Part shown: piece after piece, positions 12,076-23,465 of the stretch
How positions within the stretch are numbered: the first letter of the stretch is position 1
Layout: every line of letters starts with the position of its first letter
Source of the DNA: Amanita rubescens
Lineage: Eukaryota; Basidiomycota; Agaricomycetes; Agaricales; Amanitaceae
Direction: 5' to 3'
NCBI GenBank assembly: GCA_015039365.1
Contig: WION01000391.1
Location: 1-49,060 of the forward strand
Length of the DNA stretch: 49,060 bases
The notes under the pieces: generated by a model
The model's database searches: none
What the model was told of the DNA's origin: nothing
Seen by the model: only the letters and a program-made list of their open reading frames with translations
Made by a program: the position numbers and the translations under genes

Positions 12076-13123
12076 TTGGATGATATACCACAACTGACTT
12101 CTTCCGCCTTGTGCAATGGATTCATGGAATCCTCGAGCTCTGACAAGGTCGAATTACCGCCCGCGTTCGAGGATGTAAAGATCGAGCATCTGGCGCAACT
12201 CATAGGTATTTCACTCTGTAAAAACACATCATGCGACATGTCAGTTATGTCCTTTTTTTACTTTCTTTCAGCCGACATGCTCGAACGTGTCATGGCGCAT
12301 AATGACCAGATACCCCTATCACCGTACGTTGTATATGCGGCCTTTTGTACCACTTGCTAATCTGCGATTTGATCAGAGAGAGCCTTACACGGTTTCATTC
12401 CCGGTCTGCTCCTAGTATCACCGTCCTAGATTACCTAAAACGCATCATAAAGTACACGAACATCGAGGTACACAATCTCGCTCTCTCGGCGGGTTAAGTT
12501 TCCTAACTAGCACCCTCCAGAAGTCCTGTCTTTTGGTCACACTTTGTTACGTCGATCGCATCTGCGCTCGCATGCCTTTATTCACACTTTCATCTCTCAC
12601 CTGTCATCGATTCGTGATCACTTCTATCGCCGTCTCTAGCAAATGTCTCTGCGACATCTTTTGCACTAACAGCCTGTATGCCAAGGTGGGCGGCATCTCC
12701 GTTACAGAGCTGAACGTTCTGGAAAGAGAATTTCTCTCAGCAATCGAATGGCAATTGATGGTTAGCAATCTCGTTGTTTTTTTACCCCTATATGATCTTG
12801 CTATCTCATGTTAGTGCACGCGTGATATCCTTCAAGAGTATTATGTCAACCTTGTCAGGACGCATAGTACTGGACGATACGCAATAGCGGGTGCCGATTC
12901 AAGCAGTGCATCGGAAGACAGCGATATTGATATGGATAGCGTGCAATCCCGGGCGTCATCACCGGAGACTCGCTCGCGAAAACGGCACTCCGTTGGCGAA
13001 GCTTCTGCTATACTGATAGACCCTGGGTCGTTCTCATACGAGCAACCGCGTCCAACGGTAGAGCAGAACATGGCGTTTGCAGCACTGCAGCAATCACGAG
13101 GCAATGAAAGACGAGATATTTAG
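12076..13123 (+). CDS. Pho80/Pcl-type cyclin
   Basis: Regulatory partner of a Pho85-type cyclin-dependent kinase, probably in nutrient or phosphate signalling. Five exons encode the cyclin box: LTRFHSRSAPSITVLDYL, then LVTLCYVDRIC, CHRFVITSIAVSSKCLCD, LYAKVGGISVTELNVLE and FLSAIEWQL. These are the fixed points of the Pho80 family (FHS-x-PSI, YxDR, HR-x-x-x, K-x-GG). The C-terminal tail of about 90 residues is acidic and serine-rich. ATG 12076 is used; an in-frame ATG at 12124 is possible. Which Pcl subgroup it belongs to cannot be decided without a tree. Confidence 0.87.
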
Positions 13124-13545
13124 ATTTGCTTGACAATGTATTTCTACACAAGGGTTTTTTTTTGTCGTAAAAATATCATGCGCAAGGAGGGTAATACAAT
13201 TAAATATTGCTAATACCTATTGGTTTCGTATGTATGAGTAACTTCACAGGACTTTTGCAAGGATTGGTTTTAGTTGGACAGCGGATCGTCTACACCAGAA
13301 GGGAAAAAAAAGGAAAGAGTCCGGACTGAAAGTGCCAATTGATAAACAGCCCGAGCGATGTTGAAAACAATGGCCAGCATGTTGCTGCGGGTGACGTCTG
13401 TCATCGTTGCTTATCCGAGACGACAGGTAGCTAGGTATACAACTCGACAAGATGTTGGGTTCGCGTCGCAGTCGCGCTATCAAGAACATGAACATACGAT
13501 CTGCTCATTAAGAGGGGGGAGGGGGTTTCCATCATACACCTGAGC
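13124..13545. other. Convergent 3' intergenic region, no gene seen
   Basis: This lies between the 3' ends of the cyclin (+) and kinase (-) genes. It probably holds both 3' untranslated regions. Short ORFs on both strands show no recognisable domain. Confidence 0.5.
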
Positions 13546-16544
13546 TCAACGCCGCAAGGCCGACAGCATTTTCGCCAAGGCGTTGATTTGCCCCTTTTGC
13601 ACCCTCTTGATCTGCTCGCTCTCATCCTTTCCACCTGGTAGGCGTCCTAGATCAGTAGTGCTAGTGGCAGCATCGCGTCGCTGATGCTCGGCCAGTTTAT
13701 GAGCAGGGGGACGCTCATTAATGGTATCAAGCTTATTGTCCTTCTTCTTCGTCCTCTGCTTACGGGCCTGAGGTGGAGATCCGGAAATGTCGCCATAGGC
13801 ATTGGCATACTGTCCACGAGGTGCCTGCTCTAGCTCCAAAGAAATACCATTTACGACTAGGAAGAAAAAAAGTCAATGGAAAACGACAGAAACACTTGCG
13901 TTAAAAACTTACCCTTGATATTCTTGGGAAGAGGTGGGTACATGGTGGAATTATTGATGGGTGTGGTCTTGACACTAGTTCGCCAACTGGTAGAAGATAT
14001 ACTTGTGGCTGCAGTGGATATGCTACGGGTATACTAGAATTGCTGTATCGAGTAAAAGCGGACGTGGATGCGCCCGCGCTTGACATGGTACTTGCGGAAG
14101 AACGCCAATTGCTGGACGCCATAGAACTGGCGCTGGAAGCCAAAAGGCGTCCGCTGCGAGTGCTGTTGGGAGAAACATTCCGACTAGTCTCGTTGAATGC
14201 ACCGCGAGCTCTCCGCCCGCGCATCCGAGAATCACCTTCGGCTTTAGCAGGCTGAGTAGAGGTCGTGGGATTGAGACCCATTATGAGGTTGGTGACATTC
14301 GTAGCAGTACTCGACATGGCAGTGGTAGGGTCGACTGAAGTGGGTGTCAACTCCTCTACAGATGATGAATGTTCCGGAGGAATCGACTGTGCAACCGCGC
14401 TAGCCTTGCCAAAGGTCAACTTCCACTTGGACGGCTTCTTGGTCACTGGTGCCGTAGGTTGAGCAGGTGATTCGCTCTTAGGTGGAGGTTGCTTTCTAGA
14501 CCGAGCACTTAGTAATGGTGTAGGTACCGCGTGCACCGTGACCGGTTCCCGGATGCTGCGACTCGTCCGGGACGTTGTCGTCCTGGTGGTGCCAACGGAT
14601 CGATGCGACGACACCAAGGAAGTCTTGCTGAGCTCTCTTACCAAGTTTTGAGTGACGCCGGCAAGGGTTGTGAGGGTGTCGTCTTCCGAATGAGATGCAA
14701 TCGATACACCTTTGCCTTTGCGGATGCCTCTCTTCCTGCGTCTCTGGTGAGAGGTTGATCGTGAGGCTGCATCATCCACATCCACGGTTTGTACCGGTTG
14801 CTCTTCGTCGTCTTCATCCTGATCAAGTACAGTGGACAACTCATTGGGATCTTCATAAGCAGGCCCAAGAGAAGGGGCGCGAGACAAGGAACGAGGAGGG
14901 ATAGCCGGTGTACGGACCGTGGTAGCGCTTCCGGATGGATGTCTGGACGAGGGACGGTGGGACAAAGGAGTTGAAACCTGTAGGCGATAACCTTGAGTAG
15001 AACTATTGGAGACGGTGCGTTGCATGCCATGCCCTCCCAACAAGGAGGGTAGGTTTCTGACCCAAAGGCCAAATTCCCTTGCGGAGATACGCTGGGAGTC
15101 ATCATCTGGATCGTCGAGGATGCAGAAGACAGATTTGGCCAGGAACTCGGCGACAGCACGAGTCATGCCAAGAAAGCGGGTCATGAAGAAATTAATGGGG
15201 TCGCGTAAATACAAGTCAAAAGTGGAACAGGCGCCTTGATCTGTGTCCGTCCAAGGGTTGCAGTGGTAGAGCATGTTGATAAGCACGATGCCTAACGACC
15301 AGACATCGGCGGCACGAGGACGGTAGGTAGGAGCCACATTATTCCTGCACTCTGCAACGGAGTCAGTCAAGACTCTTGTTGTCGTTGTGAAGGGACGTGC
15401 TCACCGTAGCTCATGTAGGGGGCACTGCCACAATCCATATCGGACGATTGGATATCAGTGCTAGAAAGGCCGAAATCTGTAAGCTTGACAATAACTTTAC
15501 GTTCCTGACGGCCATCAGATAGGGTCGCCCAGCCGTCAGTCACAATAAAGTTTTCAGGTTTGATGTCACGGTGAAACACTTGTTGTTCATGGCAAGCAGC
15601 AACGGCATCACACATTTGTGAGAACATGGATGCGATAAGACGAAGACGAGTGCGGGATAATAATTGAGAGGGATGCATATTTGAAAGAAGACTAGGGGTT
15701 GGGGGAGTATGGGAATCAGAGTGGTGGGAGTCGGAGTCGTAATGATCGCGAGCTTGTTCAAGGAAATAGAACAAATCTTCGCCTGGGACGTATTCCAAAA
15801 CAAGAAGCAAAAACGAGGCCGTTTCAAGGGTCCGGTGGAGAGTGACGATGTTTGGATGGGACTTGAGAGACTGGTGGATGGTCACCTTGGGGAGACGGGT
15901 AAGCAGGATAAGGCGAAAAGAAAGAAAGATAAGCGTACCTCTGTCATTTGTGCAGCCAGAGCTTCCTCGTCAAGGTTAGCTTTAGACAGGCACTTGATGG
16001 CATATTCGCGCCCGTACAAAGTCTCTGAAGGGCGGTTATCAAGCTCCATTTGGCCAATAGTGGACATATGGCCATCCTCCGAGGGCGGGGGGCGGGAGAG
16101 AACTTCTTGCACGAGATAGACGACAGCATAGCTTCCTGCACCGAGGCGCCTGACGACTTGGAATTCCTTGGCAGGTTCCTTATAATCAGAAGAGCGAGTG
16201 GGAGCGATACCGGGACCTATGGAAACTCGACGAATAGGTTCTCCCTGAAGGAGGCTATCTTCGCCCACCAAGTCGCCTGGAGAGAGAACACCATCAAGGA
16301 GGGAAGAATGAAAAGAGGCAGAGGTAGAAGGGTGAGAGAGTAGAGTTGGGGCATTTGGAATTGAGACGGGTCTTGTTGAGGATTGGCGAGAAGAAATATA
16401 CGGGCTCTTTGATAATCTTGCAGAGGGAGTTGAGGGAGTTGAAGGATTAGAGAAATTAGCAGCGAGAGAGAGAGCAAAAGGTGAACGTGGATGTTTGGGT
16501 GATGGGAGTGCGAGTGGAGGAAGCTGAAGAGGGTACTGCAACAT
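13546..16544 (-). CDS. RAN1/Pat1-type serine/threonine protein kinase with long C-terminal tail
   Basis: Predicted signalling kinase. After a Pro/Ser-rich N-terminus of about 130 residues the catalytic domain is complete: glycine loop LGAGSYAVVYLV, lysine in YAIKCLSK, VLEYVPGEDLFYFLEQA, catalytic loop HRDIKPENFIV, DFGLSS, activation-segment end GSAPYMSYE, and RAADVWSLGIVLINMLY. An insert of about 30 residues (HHSDSHTPPTPS) follows the hinge. The rest, about 450 residues, is Ser/Thr/Arg-rich and probably disordered. Exon boundaries fall at 15882/15944, 15410/15353 and 13914/13859. Near 14020-14035 the reading frame changes: the C-terminal exon (VVNGISLELEQAP...) is in frame only if two bases are removed or one added, or if a 26-nt intron is spliced. 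Without that the protein ends just after the last intron. Confidence 0.88.
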
Positions 16545-16730
16545 GAGGGCAAAAGCCCAAAGGGGCAGAACAGACGAGACCAGCTATGAGTCTGAGAGGG
16601 ATGAAATAATATGCATGTAACTCGACAAGGGAAGTTAGAGAGAGAGAATGAGCGGGAAGTCAACTCTTTGGCGGGATTTCAATTATTTGATTATCAATCA
16701 ATTCTCGTGACATTTCCGCGTGCTCTAATC

Positions 16731-17735
16731 TCACACCACCCCGCTCCTGCCTCCGTATAACACCGCTAATTCTCCGGTAACTCGCCGTCCCGCCGCCGTA
16801 CCCGACCCGATCTCCCGAACCATAACTGATATGGCCTCTAAAGCTCGTGTACCGCCCGCAGCAGCCGCATGCCGTACAGCCGCAGCAGCAATTCCACCCT
16901 CCATGATCTCACGTTGTTCCTCTTTAGCATCAATCCCCAACACAGACCATCGCCGGCCTACCGTCTCGGCAAACCCAATCTCCATCCGTACATACTCAGT
17001 CCACAACTCAATGCTCTCTTGGTTTAACCGCAGCCCTCGCTGCAGTAGCGTCCGCGCAGCTGATGGGCTCTGGTTATCCACTTCGTGCGATGCCCCAAGA
17101 ATGTACAACGCAGGTACATTAGGATGTAATTGTAGTGCCCTGAACGCACAGTCGTCAAATGTCATGCCGTCTCTAAGCCGCTGATCATCGTACCTCGCAA
17201 CAACTTTTCCTATCAAAGTTCGAGCGCCCTCGCGTTTTGCCACCTGGATGTATTGTATCCATAGATCCACGTCCGATTTGAACTTTTTCAGCCCGCGCTC
17301 GAATATCTGAAATTGTCGCTTAACTAGCGAATGATCAGAAACCGTCACCGGTACTCGTGGAATCTCTGTGAATTACCCTCAGACACAAACTTTGCAGGGA
17401 CAGGTCGTACCTACTTAGCCGCTCTGCACGTTTTTTCCGCAGCTGCTCAAGCCCCATCTCGTAAGCGATATACCGCAGAAAATCTGATTTCTTGGCCACA
17501 CGCCGCACAAGAGCTGTCTCGAACCTCGTGCGCTTTCTGAATATCTCCTTTGTCTCGCTCTAGAATACGCATCGAGTAAAATGTGCGCGCGCGTTGATCC
17601 GTTGCTTACTTCACTGAACATTTTTTTATCAACGAGATCCTTGAGCTCTGCGAGCATCTGAGATACATGTTAGAATCGCTTTTTATTACCCAAACACTGG
17701 CCCACCTGCTCCTGCTGGAACTGCACTCTTTCCAT
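16731..17735 (-). CDS. UTP6: U3 snoRNP protein UTP6, C-terminally short
   Basis: SSU-processome component needed for 18S rRNA maturation in the nucleolus. Four exons encode MERVQFQQEQ, MLAELKDLVDKKMFSE, RKRTRFETALVRRVAKKSD and FLRYIAYEMGLEQLRKKRA, the diagnostic UTP6 N-terminus. HAT-repeat helices follow (IFERGLKKFKSDVDLWIQY, RALQLHPNVPALYILGA, LWTEYVRMEIGF). The protein ends at about 285 aa after VTGELAVLYGG, whereas yeast Utp6 has about 440 and human about 600 residues. No continuation is visible before the kinase gene 186 bp away. It could be a naturally short basidiomycete form or a truncated one. The start is 83 bp from the divergent gene at 17819. Confidence 0.9.
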
Positions 17736-17818
17736 GATCTATGTAGTCGAAACTTGTGGCTTGCTGTGGCTGTGCCGGTCCGGATGAATAAACTTGGACA
17801 CACAACTCTACCCTTCCC

Positions 17819-19088
17819 ATGGCGCCCCGACATAGACAACCTCAACCCGCCCAGTTGCGTTCGCATTCCCGGTCATCCAGCGCTACAAGATTAGGCTCTA
17901 ATTTACAAGCGCTTACAGACAAGACTAGGAAGAACGATGTAGGGCGTCTGGTTAATCTCATTCGCGTGACTAATCATCCTCCCAAGTTCCATAACAAACC
18001 TCATCCCAGTTTCGCGAGAGGTAAACAGCAGCCAGCGTGTCCGATCCAAAGAAAATCTTCAACACGTCCTCCCAAAGCGTCCTTCATTGTCCAAGCTCAA
18101 CGGAAAGTTCAAATCCGGCTTCACTCTATCAAATCAAGGCGACCAGGACGACGACGACGACGACGAATGGGTCTCGACCGAGAGTGGCGCTGCGTCCCCA
18201 GATCACTCGGATTGTGAGTCTAACGCGGGACATCTCCCAACCCAGCGTCTTCCTGACGAGCACCCATCGCCTCAGTTGGACCGACCCGAAACACCGCGAC
18301 CGTTGCAAGCGCCAGATTTATCTCATGTGCAGGCTTCTGGATGCACAACGGCTCAGAGCACAGGGGACCCGCCACCCCCATCGCAAATTTACTATTTTAA
18401 TCCTGAACAGCAACCACAGCTTCAACGAGCTTTGTCTTCAGAAACAATGAAGGAGTCCCCTCCGCACTCGAACGTGTCGTCATCCCTTTCAAAGCAAAGA
18501 CCGCCTGGTACCAGACGGCGTTCAAGGCCCTCTTCGATGCATTCGACAACCAGTAGAAATGATCCTGTGTTGCGTCCTCGCCCGCTGTGTTACGTTTCCA
18601 AGCAGGGTCCGTTAGCTCCTTTGGCGGTGATACCGGATTCTACATCTACGGATTCTACGTCCGCCAGGCAACCCTATCACGACGGTGATGAAGCCGCGAG
18701 ATCCCCATCAAGCGTCGCTTCTGATGCCGCACTAAAGCGTCGTTCGTCCGTCTCCTCTGCTCGGTCCGTTTCGACCGTCCCAATTTTCCACTCCAAGGAC
18801 ATGCCTAGAGGGCCATACGAGAGAACCAGAACACTGTCCGCCATCCCGTTCTCTTCATCCTCCGCCGCCTTGTCTTCGCTGACCCACCTACCATCGGTGA
18901 CTCGACCTCCTTCACCTCAGGCTATCGTATTCTTCCCACCACACAATCCTCACGCCAACATCGATGGAATTCATCCACTACTTCCGTCTCCATATATGAG
19001 TAATCACATGACGGTCCTCATGCGACGTACACCGCTTAAAGAATCATACGATCGGGTCATGCGAGCCAAACTCGCTGCTTCTCGGTGA
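17819..19088 (+). CDS. Ser-rich protein resembling fungal GATA-like/DUF1752 nitrogen-response family
   Basis: Two exons (17819-17938, 18021-19088) give 395 aa. The N-terminus MAPRHRQPQPAQLRSH leads to an RVRSKENLQHVLPKRPS segment and then to SGFTLSNQGDQ followed by DDDDDDEWVSTESGAASP, an acidic block with a Trp that I associate with basidiomycete proteins annotated as GATA-like (DUF1752) nitrogen regulators. The rest is Ser/Pro/Arg-rich, with likely phosphosites (KRRSSVSSARSVS), and ends in a conserved-looking helix RTPLKESYDRVMRAKLAAS. No zinc finger is visible. The intron was chosen because phase 0 on both sides joins the two frames. The family assignment is from memory of pattern and is weak; nuclear or TOR-related function is inference. 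Confidence 0.65.
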
Positions 19089-19322
19089 AATTTATCCACC
19101 CGGTTAGTGCACACCGCACTCTTTTTCATTTTATTTAACTCTGTCCATCTAGGCTGGCAGAGACATTTGCATACTTACCTTTTTCCTTTATCTTGTTTAA
19201 AGTGTATGTGTAGTGTACATAATCCCACGACTCGTGTGAATTTCATAGTCGTGTTCGCAACCAAAAATAGACGCTTTTGCTAACGTGTTCCGAGTCTCCC
19301 AAGTCGTTTATCGCCGAGCAGG

Positions 19323-19949
19323 ATGTGGCTGACGGATGCGCAGAGTACGTCACTATTGAATTTAAATGCCCACTCGTTGACCATACTGCTAGAGATCGGT
19401 GTTGCCCTGACCACTTTTGGAGGATTTTTCATGCTACTGGGTGTTTTACTATTTTTTGACGGCGCCCTCTTGGCTCTCGGAAATGTGCATACGCGTCCCT
19501 AAATTCGTCCCCTTCTCTCCTCTAATCCTTCATCCCAGGTTCTTTTCATTTCTGGCCTCCCACTTATCATAGGACCTCAAAAAACTTTCTACTTTTTCGC
19601 CCGGAAACAAAAACTGCGCGGGACTCTCTGTTTTCTTGGTGGCATACTGCTCGTGTTTATCAAATGGCCCTTCATTGGTATGATAGTGGAGACTTTTGGA
19701 TTCCTAAATCTCTTTGGGTGCGTGCTGCAGGTTCTCTCTCTTTCCAGTCTCTGATCCTGTTCTCAGCGACTTCTTCCCCGTGGTCGTAACCTTCCTTCGG
19801 CAGTTGCCCTTCATTGGCACGGCTCTATCGTTACCATACGTCAGAGAAGTCAGTTCACAAGCATACTATTGTCCAAAGGCAAAGTTTGACCCCCCCGTGT
19901 CTTACAGGTCGTAGATCGAGTTGCTGGCTCACGAACTTCTGCAGTATAA
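19323..19949 (+). CDS. GOT1: Golgi transport protein GOT1
   Basis: Small four-helix membrane protein acting in ER-to-Golgi and intra-Golgi vesicle traffic. Five exons give about 139 aa, matching the yeast length. Start MWLTDAQKIGVALTTFG, then FFMLLGVLLFFDGALLALGN, FISGLPLIIGPQKTFYFF, KLRGTLCFLGGILLVFIKWP, GMIVETFGFLNLFGDFFPVV and the C-terminal LPYVREVVDRVAG. Every membrane segment of the family is present. The first exon is only 22 nt and was missed by simple ORF reading. It converges on the MFS transporter gene, 86 bp between stops. Confidence 0.95.
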
Positions 19950-20035
19950 TCATACATAATATGAAAATTGATTCTCATTTCGTTCCTTGTTCGTATTCGC
20001 AATAGACCTATCAGGTCCCACCCACCAACCGACCA

Positions 20036-22098
20036 TCAAGCCTTGTTGATGTCATCACTGCTCGCCTTGTCACCATCATAAATTTCTGTTGTCCCTTCGA
20101 TCCGGGTCTCCTCAATATTCCAGAACCGAAAACCTCCTTTGAGCGCCTGATCTACAACCAAACCACTGTTTTATAAATGGATTTTAATGACGTATCTCGT
20201 TTTTGGCTCAAGAGTCTTACATTGCATATACTGTCATTGCAAGATACCCCGCCACCGGGACGAGATACGATCTTCGTGTATTGGATCTGTCGGCGAGAGC
20301 GGCTTGCGCAGGTGGGAACCAAGCTCCGCCTCCCACGCCCTTCAACAAACATTGAGCATATGGAACAGATAGGCCGCACGTAACGTACCATTACAACGAG
20401 GCCTGAACCCCTCTTGGTATAAATACCGAGGTTCTTTGTTCCCAATGTGAAAATACACTGCATGCCAATATCGTAAGATCTCATCTAAACATAGGGAAAC
20501 CACTCACTGGGTAACAGATAGACTCAAAAAAGAATAATGCGAAAAGGCACCCGATGCCTCCCCGGTTTACCAGTCCAACGGCCAGACAAAAGACGGAACA
20601 GCCGATAGCATAAATCGATAACACCAAGGCAGCGTCGATGAAGTTGAGGATAAATGCACCGATAAACCTGACCAGTTGTGGAACAATTCATAAATTAGGT
20701 TATCGCTTGCTTACCTTCCAATAGTGAACGTTATCTGGCAGAACGAAAACATTAAACTGGCTTTGGACGCGTTGATTCCCTGTTCTTCTAGGTATATTAC
20801 GGCCAAGGCAGCTACACCGACTTGCGCGCCGCTGTGAGTCCATCAGATGATTGACCCATCGTCACTATAGATAGTGCAACATACACATAAGCCGTTTGCG
20901 CAACGAAGCCAAAGATGCACCGATACTGTTTCCAGAATGGTTCTTTGTTGTCAGAGACGCCAGATTGTCGTACTTCTTCCGATAGCGCCTCCTCGCTAAT
21001 CTCTGGAAGGTCACAAAAGCTGGCCATCAATGTTCAACTTTATCCGTGTTATTAAAAACTTCGAGAAACCTTACTAAAAAAGAATGTTCAAGACCAATCC
21101 GAGACCAGCAACAGCAAGATAAACCCTGTGCTTCGCAGTCGGTAAACTCTATGAAATGACGCGACCTCCACTTACCATTGTACGGTATCAAGTGTAGACG
21201 CATTTTTTCCACGGAAAAAGTAGCGCGAAGCAATCATAGGTCCTGCGAAGGAAGCTACACCTTGGAATCCTTGACTGAAGTTCAAACGGGTAGCAGCATA
21301 TTGTTGCGAGCCAAGCACCGCTATGTAGGAGTTTGCAGCGACTTCTAATGTCGCAAGCCCACAACCTGTCAAGCATTCAGCATACCAATGACGAATTATC
21401 ATCGAATATCCTTTTTACCGATTACGAACGTGCAGCCAACAAAACCGCCATACTTGGCGAACCTTGCAGATGGCCAGTAGAATATGGCACCTGGATTCCC
21501 GGTCCGGAGATGTCACAAGATCCGAAAGATTATACGTACCGAGGCTATAAAGCGCGAGACCAAGATGGATACCATTCTAGGGTTGGCCGATATTTTAAGT
21601 TGGCGCGAACTAGCAAGTAATGACCACACCTTGTAACCCCATCGGCTCATCTATGCTTCGTCAGCGTGCGTTCTGTGCCCCCGAGCAACCCGGAAAAGAA
21701 TAGAAACTCACGAACATGCCAGCGAAAGGCGAAAAGACCAAATACGCCCCAAAGTAGGCAACTTGCAATAGAGTGCTTTTCGTCCTCGAAATATGAAAGA
21801 TGGCCCTAAAGTGCGCATTGAGGACGTCAAGCAGCTACGCAACCCAATCAGTGGGAGAAGTGGATTTTTGCTATGAAAACACTGACGCCATACGCAAACC
21901 CCCCTGCATTCTCATGAGTACAGAACGCCGCCAATCAGAAAGTTGAACTTACACGTAAAGAATAGTGATGTGACTAGGGCAAATGCATAAGCCCACCGTG
22001 CGGTAGACAATTGTGCCGCTGTAGAGGTTGAGGAGAGCTAGAAAAGTACGATGGGTGACGGACGAACCGGTGGTTCCTGTGACTGCAGGTGGGGCCAT
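20036..22098 (-). CDS. MFS transporter, L-fucose permease-like
   Basis: Twelve-helix major facilitator, probably sugar uptake at the plasma membrane. The start MAPPA is joined by a 46-nt intron to LSSTSTAAQLSTARWAYAF. A consensus gtaagt donor then gives LVTSLFFTWGFAYGLLDVLN, the FucP-like first helix. Later exons carry CGLATLEVAANSYIAVLG, LNFSQGFQGVASFAGP, FIGAFILNFIDAALVLSIY and the C-terminal GVGGGAWFPPAQAALAD and YLVPVAGYLAMTVYAIG. The end is a 35-residue cytosolic tail. About nine exons and 470 residues are expected. Substrate cannot be told; fungal members of this group include proteins with no known sugar. Confidence 0.87.
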
Positions 22099-22357
22099 TA
22101 TTACTTGGGTTATGGAATCGAGAAGCACTTTTATCTCGTAGAAGCTGATATATCGTATGGTCCATGATTATAAAGTCGTAATAATTAGAACCAATGCTAA
22201 CCCATGCCAGCATGGTCAATGAGGAGCAACGCGAATTATAGCCACCTCGGCGTGATTGATCTGATCGGTATAAACGCACGCTCTGCCTTCTAACCTAATT
22301 TGTTCATTTCTTCCCTAACGTTCTTACATATTCTTACCTCTTTTGATACTCTGCTAC

Positions 22358-23365
22358 ATGTCGCAGACATTAGACGCAAATTTTATACGGTACTTGACGG
22401 TCCGGATAGGTCTATTTATTCCATTATGCACGCCATTGAATCCCTCGCAGGCCAATTATACTCGCGTAAGAGACCTGTTTCCCCAGGAAGGCAGGAGAAA
22501 ATGGCACTTGCGAGTGTTGCAAATCTTCTGGGCAGAAAACAACGATTTGTCACCTGCCAACAGTGAAATTTCTAGGTTACCAGCTGTATGTATACATCCG
22601 ATCAGATCATGGACATCGATCAGGAAGCGTAAATTATAGGACGAGTTCAGGCAGGACGGTGACCCTCTCGATGAACTGACAAGTGGCGAAGAACTCGGAA
22701 TCATTCTTCGTGCAGACTACTCTGACGAGTCTGCCTGGGAGACATTTCTCTCAAAATTTAAGGATGGGGAAGAAGAAGTGAAAGCAATGTTCGCCAATGG
22801 AGAAGAAGATTCTCGCGATGACGAGCATATGGAAGATATGAATGACAGCTCTTCTGAAGAGTCTCCTGACATTTCACCTCTGATCAAAATTATCAATGCT
22901 GCGTCGCCCACGCTGCGCGCATTGTTTAATAATATTTCGAACCTGACCGCATTGCGCCTACTCAATGATGTGGATATCCGACCTTCTCCAGCCCCTCAAA
23001 CAGGGACAGGACGGATCAATCCACCTCACAGACTGATTGATCAGGGAGGATGGCAAGAAATTTACAGCGGGCATACGCTTTGGATATACGATGCTCAGTC
23101 AAATATAGACCAGTGTGTTCGACTGGTTGGCGGGCAGAGCGACATCTATGGCACTGCAACGTATGTGTTTTCAAATGGCCTTGAGATCCTAGTAACCCCT
23201 GACGATATGCACAGTGGCGACAGTTGGCGGGCTCGTGTGACACATATGCATGAATTACAATTCAACATGTCCTACCTTGGGATGAAAATCGACTTTGGTG
23301 GGTTAGATAGATGGGATTTCGATGAAAGAAAAAAGAATCTTGAAGAAGCTGCATCACTACGATGA
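22358..23365 (+). CDS. Conserved acidic protein of unknown function
   Basis: Two exons (22358-22585, 22640-23365) give 317 aa. The first encodes a helical segment (YTRVRDLFPQEGRRKWHLR, VLQIFWAENNDLSPANSE). The second starts with DEFRQDGDPLDELTSGEE, has a strongly acidic stretch (EEDSRDDEHMEDMNDSSSEE) and ends in a possibly beta-rich region with TLWIYDAQSNIDQCVRLVGG and WDFDERKKNLEEAASLR. The long frame and clean GT-AG intron show that it is real. I know no domain here and see no signal peptide, membrane segment or catalytic motif. It may be one of the basidiomycete-restricted families. Confidence 0.65.
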
Positions 23366-23465
23366 AGTTATTGAACAACGCTCAAGCTACCATTCACAGG
23401 AATAGATTTGTTTTTAAAGATTCGTGAATTCTGGGCGAGCGCGTGATAAACAGTTGAAGGACACG

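Noticed and set aside
15709..16119. 136-codon plus-strand ORF inside the kinase gene
   Set aside because: It overlaps the conserved kinase catalytic domain on the opposite strand and has no recognisable domain.
16590..16660. GA-rich run upstream of the kinase start
   Set aside because: A simple purine-rich promoter tract on this strand (pyrimidine-rich on the coding strand), common before fungal starts; not a tandem repeat array.
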